Notes under the pieces: model-generated
Database searches by the model: none
The model's input: the letters and a program-made list of their open reading frames with translations, nothing else
Told to the model about the DNA's origin: nothing
Part shown: positions 9,018-17,140 of the stretch, in pieces
How the letters are laid out: each line of letters opens with the position of its first letter
Numbering within the stretch: position 1 is the first letter of the stretch
Source: Bacterioplanes sanyensis
GTDB lineage: Bacteria > Pseudomonadota > Gammaproteobacteria > Pseudomonadales > Oceanobacteraceae
Length of the DNA: 64,000 nt
Direction of reading: 5' to 3'
Assembly (NCBI RefSeq): GCF_014652515.1
Contig: NZ_BMYY01000011.1
Location: forward strand, 61,362-125,361
Program-made: the position numbers and the translations under genes

Positions 9018-9851
9018 CTAAGCGCTGGCGATGGCGCCCTTATTGACTCCTTCAAACGCCTGCACCGTGACTTCGCACTGCGGATGCTCGGCTTTTATCG
9101 CCTGGGCAAGGTGCTGGGCGATGAATTCCACCGTGGTGTCGGTATTCATCTGGTAGCAGTGTTGAGCTGGCATGCGCAGCTGAAATTCACCTTGCTGTGC
9201 CTGATAGGCGTAATCAATGTATTGATCGTCGCGTGCCACGACGTCTTCGTCGCTGCCTAAATAAATGTCGCTCCAGCGCTTGGCCCAGCGTTGTTCTTCG
9301 TTGTGGCTGCGCTGGCCATCTAGCTGAATCACAATGCGCGAACGGTGGCCGTGGGCAATGCGCTGGCAGTTGCCTAGGTGTTTTTTCAAACCATGGCTGT
9401 AGTGGTAAAACGCGCCTTCAATTTGCTCGGGTACAAAGCCCAGTTGCAGTTGCTCGACGTTCACCGGAAAAAATGGCTTGAGCTGCTGTCGGCACCAGTG
9501 GGCGACGCTGTCGGCATCGATGCGGTCACTGTCGATCAAGGCCACCGCCTGGCGTGGAGCGCGCATGCTGATCACACCTTGCTGGCTTTGCCATTCGAGG
9601 CTGATGCCGTCGTCGTGGTGTTGCAAACTCAGCTCGGCGGCTTGGGTCGGCACTAATAGGCGATGATCAACTTCGTCATCCAGCCAGTTGCGTAAGGTTT
9701 TTTTGACCTGGCCAAAATCGCAAATCATGCCTTGCTCGTCCAAGGCGCCGTCGAGACGGGCACTGGCCCACCAAGTTTCGCCTACCAAGCCGCGCTGCGC
9801 GTCCAAGTAGCTGAAATCGACATTGGTGAGCTGATCAACAAAGAGTTGCAT
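9018..9851 (-). CDS. 6-carboxytetrahydropterin synthase-like protein, double length (QueD/PTPS family)
   Basis: 277 residues, about twice the usual QueD length. The C-terminal half carries zinc and catalytic features: a His-x-x-His-like YHYSHGLKKH, a Cys in GNCQRIAHGH and the HGH pair, then TTVEFIAQHLA, the equivalent of the PTxE stretch. The N-terminal half keeps the complementary block GMICDFGQVKKTLRNWL followed by DHRLL, but where the HGH should be it has no histidines. QueD makes 6-carboxytetrahydropterin for queuosine; whether this protein does so is unproven. The ATG at 9851 was chosen over a TTG at 9863. The gene stands alone. Confidence 0.72.
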   Translation of the reverse strand: MQLFVDQLTNVDFSYLDAQRGLVGETWWASARLDGALDEQGMICDFGQVKKTLRNWLDDEVDHRLLVPTQAAELSLQHHDDGISLEWQSQQGVISMRAPRQAVALIDSDRIDADSVAHWCRQQLKPFFPVNVEQLQLGFVPEQIEGAFYHYSHGLKKHLGNCQRIAHGHRSRIVIQLDGQRSHNEEQRWAKRWSDIYLGSDEDVVARDDQYIDYAYQAQQGEFQLRMPAQHCYQMNTDTTVEFIAQHLAQAIKAEHPQCEVTVQAFEGVNKGAIASA

Positions 9852-10080
9852 GGGGGTTCTCAATCGTACTAATCGCAGGGGCGCGCATGATAACGGAGTC
9901 TGGCGGTGGCTGCATCTGCCAAGCGCAATGTGTGTTGGAAGGTCAGGTGGTGGTTGATGGGCGTCGGCGAGGAAAATCCCTGTTATGATAGCCGCCGCTG
10001 GCCAGCAGGCCGCAATGAATGCTGATATCTATGCTCTGGTGGCGCCAGAGCTAACGGTCCGAAGTATAGAGAGATAATTG

Positions 10081-12975
10081 ATGGAGTACCGAAATAAGCT
10101 GGCATTAGGTGGGGTGTGTTTAGCCCTGATGCTGAGCGGTTGCAGTGATAACGATTCCAGCCGCAGCAGTGTGTCTGCGGTGGTGAAGGTCGGCCATGAG
10201 GATATCGATGCTGCGCTGGTGCGCTCCATCGCCGTGCAAGAGTCGGGCTTGCCCGCGGTCGATGCCGAGGGGCGGTTATCGCCATCGGCGTCCTATGTAA
10301 CCAACGATGAAGGGCGGGTATCGGTATCGGTGCCGTCGGACGAGATTCAACTGTTTCGGGTGTTAGGCCGAGTCGAAAAAACCGAGTCGGACATCGACCC
10401 TACGCGGCGTCTGTGCCAGTGGGTCGCGGGCTGCGGTGAAACGCCTTTTGCCCAGTGGTATCCGGTTACCACAGAGCTGGACTGGCGCAGCGTGGTACGT
10501 GATTTAAGTCGCGATGAAACCATTCGTGTGACGCCGCTGACGGATTTGGCCGCCGAGCTGGCGTTTGAACGGCAATATCTGGGCTCGGTTGAAGATGGCA
10601 CAGGTGCTTGGGTGGCCAGTGGCTACTACACGGATTATTCCGTCGAGCAATCCATTTCTCAGCTGTCGCGCTTGTTCGGCATTCTCAATGTGCAAACCAG
10701 TGCGCCCGCGGACCTGACCGATCCAGCGAGCTGGGATGGCAGCGATGCCGTTGCTAACCAAGATAAGCTGCGCTACGGCGCCATTATTGCCGCGTTGCAA
10801 GGCATGGCTTTCGACAACCCGAATATTTTGGCTGAGCTGCGCCAACAATTAGTGGAGCACGATGGCCAATTGCGCACCAGCGGCGATGGCGTCACCTTGG
10901 TGTCTGTTTATCAGGCCGCCATTGCCAACCTCAATCAATTGAGCGATTTAACCGAACGCGCCGTTCAATATCGCAACGCTGTCGTCACGGCGTTGCAAGA
11001 AGACATTGTCGCCTTACAGCAAATGGGCGAGCTGACGGCGGTAAACCCCGCATCTGTTACTGAGTTGTTAGGTGGCGACCTAGAAGACTTTACGCTGGGC
11101 TTGGCGCGCACCAAGGCGTTTGTGCAGCGCTTGCAAAACCTAGAAGGCCAGTTCTTTGAAGAAGGCTATCGGCCGCAGTTGGATGCCTATTTAGAGCAGA
11201 TGAAAGCCCTGGGTGATGAGCACGCCGACAACTTAGATGCGGTGGTGCAGGCCTTTATTCAAACGCAAGAACTGTACGTCGCTTGTCATGCCGATGCCGC
11301 TCAGTGCAGCACCGATGGCCGCGACTGGCCATGGCTGCAAAGCGTTGATGGTTTTGACGGTGAGGTCCTGCGGCTCAACGGTGGAGCCATTGAAGTGGCG
11401 CAAAAACCGGCCGACATTAACGCCACCGATGACGACGATGAGCCGGCGCAGTCTCAAGCCATTGACGTGCTGATCAAAGGCCAATATCAGCAAGGCGACC
11501 TGCGCTTTGTGGTCGATCATTTCTATGAAAATGACGACAGCGATGAGCCGATTGAATCGCCCGCTGGCGTGCGTTTGTATTACAACCAAGCCAGCGCAGG
11601 TGTGCAGCCGGGCAATGAAGTCATCGCCTATGAGCTGCGTTGGCCAGATTTCCAGTTGTATGACGTGACCGACCTAGAGACGGCTCAAGAAACCGAAGTC
11701 AGTGGCAGCTACATTCTGTTTTTGCGCGGAGTAAAAGATCCGCAAAACCCAGACAGCGAACGTCGCTTTAACATCGACAGCGTCATTTTGAACGGTCGGA
11801 TTTCCGATGTGGTCAGCGATGACGATGACGACGACGATGAAAAGTCGGTGATCAGTCTGACCGCGTCGGCGGTAAACGCCGATGAGTTCTATCCTGCCAA
11901 GCGCTTTGCTTCTTTTAATGGCTTTTTCACGCCGCACGGCGGTGAAGGTTATGAAAAGGGCAGTGTGGTTGCTGACTTGGTTCAATACCAGCTGGGCTCT
12001 GAGATCATTGCCGGGCAGGAGGTTGAATACCTCGACTTTATTGTGCGCGGTGGCGATGCCGAGCGTTATCGCTTTTACCCAACCGTTGAACGCACCGACG
12101 ATAAAGACCGTGATAACGACGACGACCGCAACGAGACCTATTTGACTCACGACCGCGAAGTGTGTGACCTGGTGGAGTCTGACGATGGTTGGCAAGTCGA
12201 TACCTGTCAGCCGAAAGTGCGTGCGTTGGAGCCTCGGGATCGTGACGACTTACTCAATGATTTATGGAAAGCCGGCGTACTCTCTCGGGTGCAAGTGCCT
12301 GGTCGCGGTATCTATTTTATCGACTGGCCAGCCGAACAAGGCGCTGACCAGTGCCTGCAGCTGGCGCCCATTGCTGATAGCGGTGTGATGTCTGGCACCC
12401 TGTATGAGCCTATGGTATTGGGCTTGAACTCGCTGCGTTTCTCGACTGAGTTGGACCTTGAATATGGCATCAGTGGTGAGCCGCGCACTTTGCTCTCGGC
12501 CTCAGTGACTGCCAATACGCTGGAAGATTACAGTGTGTCTGTGGCCCTGTCACACGACTACAACTCAGTGTCGGGCTCGGATTTGCTGGTCGGTGCTGGC
12601 GGCAGCTTAGACCGCATTATTGTGTCCTATGCGACCAATCGCACCTTTGATATTCGTGGCAGTCTGGCGGTGTATCAGGACGGTGTTGATCTCACCTTGG
12701 CCGATGGTGAAGTGGATAACATCGACAGCGAGTTGTCTCTGGTCGGTGTGCAAGATCGTGAGCTGACGCCACTGCCGTATCGCTATGTGATTGACGACGA
12801 CGGCAACTACGACCGCTGTGTGATTGCCAACCAAGCTGAGTTTGACACCACCACCCAGCTGGAGGACATGGTGTTCAACCTTAACTTCCGCGATACCGTT
12901 TACGGCCAGGTCCGTAATGAAAACGGTGTGTGGGTGGTGCGCTACATTGATGGCACTTTTGAGACCTTGATGTAG
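10081..12975 (+). CDS. Giant lipoprotein of unknown function (paralogue of the one at 17141)
   Basis: 964 residues. A signal sequence ends in the lipobox LMLSGCS (Cys about residue 21), so it is a predicted lipidated envelope protein. There is a Ser/Asp-rich linker, then a large region without a recognised domain. Acid-rich stretches occur in the middle (SDDDDDDDEKS near residue 580, DKDRDNDDDR near 680). Cys pairs appear as CQWVAGCG (near 120) and singly near the C-terminus. The C-terminal segment NLNFRDTVYGQVRNENG...VRYIDGTFETL is clearly homologous to the end of the lipoprotein at 17,141. AGAGAGA lies 6 bases before the ATG at 10,081. A hairpin (10,034-10,050) lies in the leader. Function unknown. 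Confidence 0.85.
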   Translation: MEYRNKLALGGVCLALMLSGCSDNDSSRSSVSAVVKVGHEDIDAALVRSIAVQESGLPAVDAEGRLSPSASYVTNDEGRVSVSVPSDEIQLFRVLGRVEKTESDIDPTRRLCQWVAGCGETPFAQWYPVTTELDWRSVVRDLSRDETIRVTPLTDLAAELAFERQYLGSVEDGTGAWVASGYYTDYSVEQSISQLSRLFGILNVQTSAPADLTDPASWDGSDAVANQDKLRYGAIIAALQGMAFDNPNILAELRQQLVEHDGQLRTSGDGVTLVSVYQAAIANLNQLSDLTERAVQYRNAVVTALQEDIVALQQMGELTAVNPASVTELLGGDLEDFTLGLARTKAFVQRLQNLEGQFFEEGYRPQLDAYLEQMKALGDEHADNLDAVVQAFIQTQELYVACHADAAQCSTDGRDWPWLQSVDGFDGEVLRLNGGAIEVAQKPADINATDDDDEPAQSQAIDVLIKGQYQQGDLRFVVDHFYENDDSDEPIESPAGVRLYYNQASAGVQPGNEVIAYELRWPDFQLYDVTDLETAQETEVSGSYILFLRGVKDPQNPDSERRFNIDSVILNGRISDVVSDDDDDDDEKSVISLTASAVNADEFYPAKRFASFNGFFTPHGGEGYEKGSVVADLVQYQLGSEIIAGQEVEYLDFIVRGGDAERYRFYPTVERTDDKDRDNDDDRNETYLTHDREVCDLVESDDGWQVDTCQPKVRALEPRDRDDLLNDLWKAGVLSRVQVPGRGIYFIDWPAEQGADQCLQLAPIADSGVMSGTLYEPMVLGLNSLRFSTELDLEYGISGEPRTLLSASVTANTLEDYSVSVALSHDYNSVSGSDLLVGAGGSLDRIIVSYATNRTFDIRGSLAVYQDGVDLTLADGEVDNIDSELSLVGVQDRELTPLPYRYVIDDDGNYDRCVIANQAEFDTTTQLEDMVFNLNFRDTVYGQVRNENGVWVVRYIDGTFETLM

Positions 12976-12984
12976 TCACGCCCT

Positions 12985-13014
12985 ACGCCTGTCAGCCAAT
13001 TTGCTGGCAGGCGT
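12985..13014. terminator. Bidirectional hairpin terminator
   Basis: A 12-bp stem ACGCCTGTCAGC/GCTGGCAGGCGT (one G-U pair) with loop CAATTT lies 9 bases after the lipoprotein stop, followed by CGCTTTCCGTTTTCCC. The T-tract is interrupted, so efficiency is uncertain, but the position between convergent genes supports the call. Confidence 0.65.
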
Positions 13015-13034
13015 CGCTTTCCGTTTTCCCGCCT

Positions 13035-13970
13035 TCAATATAACCAGCCGTGTACTGCGGCACGTGCAATCACCGCCAACAAAGCCGCCATCACTGCCGG
13101 GCGCACAACGGCCATTACCCGTTTGCCCGCCGACGCCAGAATGGCGACACCGGCAACGTCTAATGGGCATACCAGCAAGCCGGCCAAGCGGTTAATGTCT
13201 TGGCTGTTTAATAATCCTGCCTGCATTTGCTCAATGGCTAAGCCCATCATGGCGGTACCGCCAGCCACATATTTGGTAACGATCAGCGTTAAGCTATCGG
13301 CCGGATAGCCTAGCCAGTTTAAGGCGGGCTTGAGTGCTTGAGTGAGCCAACCGATGGCACCGCTGTGATCGAACAATTTAACCGCCACCAAGGCGACCAC
13401 CAGCAGCGGCAGGGCGCTCATGGCTATATCCCAAGCATCGCGGCCACCTTGGCGAATAATCTCCAACAGTGACGCGGGGGATGCTGCTTCTTGTTCAAAG
13501 GCGGCAGTTTGATCGTGACTTTGAGCCGACAAGTGCCGGCCAAAGACATAAAAGCTCAATACGGCTGCCAGCAGTCCGCCCAAGGTCGCGATGGCCAACG
13601 TGGCCGCCACATTGAGCCCCAGAGTGGCCATGGGAAAGACAATATTGGCTTGGCTCATCGCCAACACCATCGCCAGTGTGGCAGCGATGTGACGGTCGCT
13701 GCTGCTGCTACTGGCCATCAGTGCCAAGGTGGCCATGGGGGCGGCAAAACTGACCAGACCCACCTGTAAAAAGGCAAATACACCCAGGCCAGTAAGACCG
13801 AACGGCAGCAAAAACGGTGTCAGCAAGCGCACCAGTCGCCCCAGCCAGCCGCGGGCATCGAGCCAGCGCATCAGGCTAAGCATTAAAATCATGATGGGCA
13901 GCAGAATAAACAGTGCCAGCTCAACGGCGGCGCGACCGGCATCGAGCACTAAAGCAGCAATGGCTTCCAT
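13035..13970 (-). CDS. Nucleoside recognition (Gate) domain membrane protein
   Basis: 311 residues with eight or more hydrophobic helices. Two halves each carry a Gate-type glycine/alanine-rich core: residues about 50-130 (GLTGLGVFAFLQVGLVSF) and 230-300 (IVTKYVAGGTAMMG, then LLVCPLDVAGVAILASAGKR). This arrangement is seen in SpmA/SpmB-like and nucleoside-recognition proteins of unknown substrate. It is placed in the inner membrane. No neighbour suggests a pathway. Confidence 0.78.
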   Translation of the reverse strand: MEAIAALVLDAGRAAVELALFILLPIMILMLSLMRWLDARGWLGRLVRLLTPFLLPFGLTGLGVFAFLQVGLVSFAAPMATLALMASSSSSDRHIAATLAMVLAMSQANIVFPMATLGLNVAATLAIATLGGLLAAVLSFYVFGRHLSAQSHDQTAAFEQEAASPASLLEIIRQGGRDAWDIAMSALPLLVVALVAVKLFDHSGAIGWLTQALKPALNWLGYPADSLTLIVTKYVAGGTAMMGLAIEQMQAGLLNSQDINRLAGLLVCPLDVAGVAILASAGKRVMAVVRPAVMAALLAVIARAAVHGWLY

Positions 13971-14137
13971 GAGTAGTCCAGGCAGATGGGGTTAGCGAAG
14001 GCGGCACTGTATCAGTTTTCTGACAGATATTGATTTTATACCGTTATCTTTTAGGAGGCAGCTGTACCGTTACGGTATGAGTGGTCGCCTTGAAGGATGA
14101 TGGCTAACTGGGCTGGCGGCGTGAATGGGGCAGGCAT

Positions 14138-14162
14138 AAAAAAGCCACCGCGCGGCGGTGGC
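14138..14162 (-). terminator. Intrinsic terminator of the small gene at 14218-14421
   Basis: A perfect 8-bp stem GCCACCGC/GCGGTGGC (14,144-14,151 with 14,155-14,162) is followed on the minus strand by six T residues (complement of 14,138-14,143). It lies 56 bases beyond the small gene's stop, which supports that gene being transcribed. Confidence 0.85.
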
Positions 14163-14217
14163 AAAGGGGACGCCTTTAGGCAGGGTCTTTCTAACTCTGG
14201 GTCTTTCTATCTCAGAT

Positions 14218-14421
14218 TCATAGCATCACGCCAGGTGCGATGCGTTGGTTCAGTTGTACTTTGGTGGCTGGACGAAAACTGCTCTGTCGTTGCCAGCCAG
14301 TCTCACCGCTGACAAACGGGTCGACATGAGTGATGTGCCCGCCCTGTTCAAGGAAGCGCTGCACGTCTGCCGCGATTTGTTGACGCCGTTGTTCGGCGTC
14401 TGGCTGTTGCTTCTTGGCCAT
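14218..14421 (-). CDS. Small SutA-like hypothetical protein
   Basis: 67 residues, charged and glutamine-rich at the N-terminus (MAKKQQPDAEQRRQQ), then a helix leading to FLEQGGHITHVDP. That motif resembles the C-terminal part of Pseudomonas SutA (FLSRGGKVQEIEP as I recall it), an RNA polymerase-binding regulator. The long acidic N-terminus of SutA is absent, so the relationship is tentative. The ATG at 14,421 has GGAGG about 5 bases upstream on the minus strand, and a clear terminator follows the stop. It diverges from glcB across 247 bp. Confidence 0.7.
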   Translation of the reverse strand: MAKKQQPDAEQRRQQIAADVQRFLEQGGHITHVDPFVSGETGWQRQSSFRPATKVQLNQRIAPGVML

Positions 14422-14668
14422 AACCACCTCCGCACATGAATGCTGTTAGTGACAGGGTTAATGTATAGCTATTGTATAGCTTTAGTCAAATTAATCTTTG
14501 CTCTATGTATAAGGGTGCTGGTAGAAATGCGTACGCGTATGGTTCAAGAATACCTGTGCATGTATACTCGCGCGTCACGGAAAGTGCCTGTAGGGAAAAT
14601 CTTACCCAGGCACATTACACAAAGTGGGCTTGGCTCTGACGGAGCCATCTGAAGATTGAGGCTTAACC

Positions 14669-16846
14669 ATGACAGCATATGTTAAAAAGGGCGGACTCCA
14701 GATCGCTCAAGCGCTGTACGACTTCATCAACGATCAAGCGATTCCGGGCACGGGTGTCGATGCTGAGCATTTTTGGGCTCAGTTTGATGCCATTGCCAAT
14801 GAGCTGGCGCCAGAAAACAAAGCATTGCTGGCCAAACGTGATGAGCTGCAGGCCAAAATTGACGCGTATCACCAGCAGCGCCAGGGCCAGCCTCACAACG
14901 CCGAAGAATACAAAGCCTTTTTGCAAGAAATCGGATATTTGCTGGAAGAGGGTGAAGACTTCAGCGCCAGCACCGAAAACGTCGAGCCAGAAATCGCCAC
15001 CATGGCTGGGCCACAATTGGTGGTGCCGGTGATGAATGCGCGGTTTGCGCTGAATGCTGCCAACGCACGCTGGGGCTCCTTGTACGACGCATTGTATGGC
15101 ACCAACGTGATCAGCGAAGAGGGCGGTGCGGAGAAAGGCTCAGGCTACAACCCAGTGCGTGGCAACAAGGTGATCGCCTATGCCCGTAACTTCCTTGACC
15201 AAGCGGCGCCTCTGGCCAGCGGCAGTCACGTCGACAGCATGGCGTACCGCATTGTCGATGGCCATTTGCAGGTTGCCCTGCAAGACGGCAGCACCGTTGG
15301 TCTTAAAAACCCGCAGCAACTGCAAGGCTATCAAGGTGAAGAACTGGCGCCGAGTGCCATTTTGCTGCAACACAACGGCTTGCACTTCGAGATTCAAGTC
15401 GATGCCAGCAGCCCGATTGGCTCGACCGATGCGGCCGGCGTTAAAGATGTATTAATGGAAGCTGCGCTGACCACCATCATGGATTGCGAAGATTCTGTCG
15501 CCGCCGTCGATGCAGAAGACAAAGTGACTACTTACGGCAACTGGCTGGGCCTGATGAAAGGTGACCTGGCGGAAGAAGTAAGCAAAGGTGGCAAAACCTT
15601 TACTCGCGTGATGAACCCAGATCGCGAATACAGCGCCCTCGATGGCAGCAGTTTCAGCCTGAAAGGCCGTTCTATGCTGTTTGTGCGTAATGTGGGTCAC
15701 TTGATGACCAATCCGGCCATCTTGTTGGCCGATGGCAGCGAAGTGCCGGAAGGCATCATGGACGGCATGATGACGACCTTGATCGCCATGCACGACCTTA
15801 ACGGCAATGCACCGTTTCGCAACTCAACCACCGGCTCGGTGAACATTGTGAAGCCGAAAATGCACGGCCCTGAAGAAGTCGCCTTTGCCGACAAGCTGTT
15901 TGGCCGTATTGAAGACGCTTTGGGTCTGCCGCGCTTTACCGTAAAAATGGGCATCATGGATGAAGAGCGCCGCACCACGGTTAACCTGAAAGAGTGCATT
16001 CGCGCTGCCAAAGACCGCGTGGTGTTTATCAACACCGGCTTCCTCGATCGCACCGGTGATGAAATTCATACTTCCATGCTGGCCGGTCCGTTTATCGCCA
16101 AAACCCAGATGAAGCAGCAAACCTGGATCAAAGCCTACGAAGATTGGAACGTCGACGTTGGCCTGCGCTGCGGTTTATCGGGGCGTGCGCAAATCGGTAA
16201 GGGCATGTGGCCGATCCCGGATGAAATGGGCATGATGATGGAGCAGAAAATTGGTCACCCGCAAGCCGGTGCCAATACCGCTTGGGTGCCATCGCCCACG
16301 GCCGCGACATTGCATGCGCTGCATTATCATCAAGTGGATGTGTTTGCCGTGCAGGAAGAACTCAAGCAGCGCCCACATGCCTCGGTTGACGACATCTTGT
16401 GTGTGCCGGTGATGAGCGCTGATGACACTGCAGCGCTGACGCCGGAGTTTATCCAGAACGAAATCGACAACAACTGCCAGGGGATTCTGGGTTACGTTGT
16501 GCGCTGGGTAGATCAGGGCGTTGGTTGCTCCAAAGTGCCTGACATCAACCATGTCGGCCTGATGGAAGACCGCGCGACCTTGCGCATCTCCTCTCAACAT
16601 TTGGCCAACTGGCTGGCGCATGGCGTGTGCACCCGTGAGCAGGTAGAAGACAGCCTGAAGCGCATGGCAGCCATTGTCGACGAGCAAAATGCGGGCGATC
16701 CGGCCTACATCAACATGGCGCCTGAGTTTAACAGCATTGCCTTCCAGGCGGCTTCTGACCTGATCTTCAAAGGCAAGGAGCAGCCCAGTGGTTATACCGA
16801 GCCACTGCTGCATGAGTACCGCTTGAAGTTCAAAGCCGCGCACTAA
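14669..16846 (+). CDS. glcB: Malate synthase G
   Basis: Condenses glyoxylate with acetyl-CoA to malate, the second step of the glyoxylate bypass, in the cytoplasm. The 725 residues match the monomeric G form (about 720) rather than the shorter A form. The conserved core is intact: [20 protein letters not shown] region near residue 270, [16 protein letters not shown] near 430, [12 protein letters not shown] near 510 and [23 protein letters not shown] near 610. The ATG at 14,669 is preceded by GAGG at 7 bases. The AT-rich 247-bp upstream region probably holds its promoter. A strong terminator follows. It is monocistronic. Confidence 0.96.
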   Translation: MTAYVKKGGLQIAQALYDFINDQAIPGTGVDAEHFWAQFDAIANELAPENKALLAKRDELQAKIDAYHQQRQGQPHNAEEYKAFLQEIGYLLEEGEDFSASTENVEPEIATMAGPQLVVPVMNARFALNAANARWGSLYDALYGTNVISEEGGAEKGSGYNPVRGNKVIAYARNFLDQAAPLASGSHVDSMAYRIVDGHLQVALQDGSTVGLKNPQQLQGYQGEELAPSAILLQHNGLHFEIQVDASSPIGSTDAAGVKDVLMEAALTTIMDCEDSVAAVDAEDKVTTYGNWLGLMKGDLAEEVSKGGKTFTRVMNPDREYSALDGSSFSLKGRSMLFVRNVGHLMTNPAILLADGSEVPEGIMDGMMTTLIAMHDLNGNAPFRNSTTGSVNIVKPKMHGPEEVAFADKLFGRIEDALGLPRFTVKMGIMDEERRTTVNLKECIRAAKDRVVFINTGFLDRTGDEIHTSMLAGPFIAKTQMKQQTWIKAYEDWNVDVGLRCGLSGRAQIGKGMWPIPDEMGMMMEQKIGHPQAGANTAWVPSPTAATLHALHYHQVDVFAVQEELKQRPHASVDDILCVPVMSADDTAALTPEFIQNEIDNNCQGILGYVVRWVDQGVGCSKVPDINHVGLMEDRATLRISSQHLANWLAHGVCTREQVEDSLKRMAAIVDEQNAGDPAYINMAPEFNSIAFQAASDLIFKGKEQPSGYTEPLLHEYRLKFKAAH

Positions 16847-16854
16847 GCGCAAAC

Positions 16855-16883
16855 AAAGCCCGGCCTTAGCGCCGGGCTTTTTT
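16855..16883 (+). terminator. Intrinsic terminator of glcB
   Basis: A 10-bp perfect stem AAAGCCCGGC/GCCGGGCTTT (16,855-16,864 with 16,871-16,880) encloses a 6-base loop, and the T run continues to 16,883. It begins 8 bases after the glcB stop. Confidence 0.93.
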
Positions 16884-17140
16884 GTGCCTGATGATACCCT
16901 GGCCATTGTGAGTAAGCGGTCAGTAAAGTGCACTCGGGGCTTTAACCCCGTGGTGGAAAGTCATTACAATCGACGAACTCAGCAGGCTCGATGGACACGC
17001 ATGGACAGGGTCTGCCGTTACCATGAAGAGCTGAGCCAGTTCGCTGTGTTTCGTTAGAAGGATGGCCAGATAACAACCCAACACCAACAACAGGCTTGCT
17101 TAATGCGTGTCAGCAGGGCCTCATAACTAGAAGAATAATT

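Noticed and set aside
11674..12195. 173-codon antisense frame in the first giant lipoprotein
   Set aside because: Its Val/Ile runs are complements of Asp/Glu codons. It has no start signal or motif.
16175..16933. 252-codon frame antisense to the end of glcB
   Set aside because: It is opposite to a strongly conserved coding region, its composition mirrors glcB codons, and it crosses the glcB terminator.
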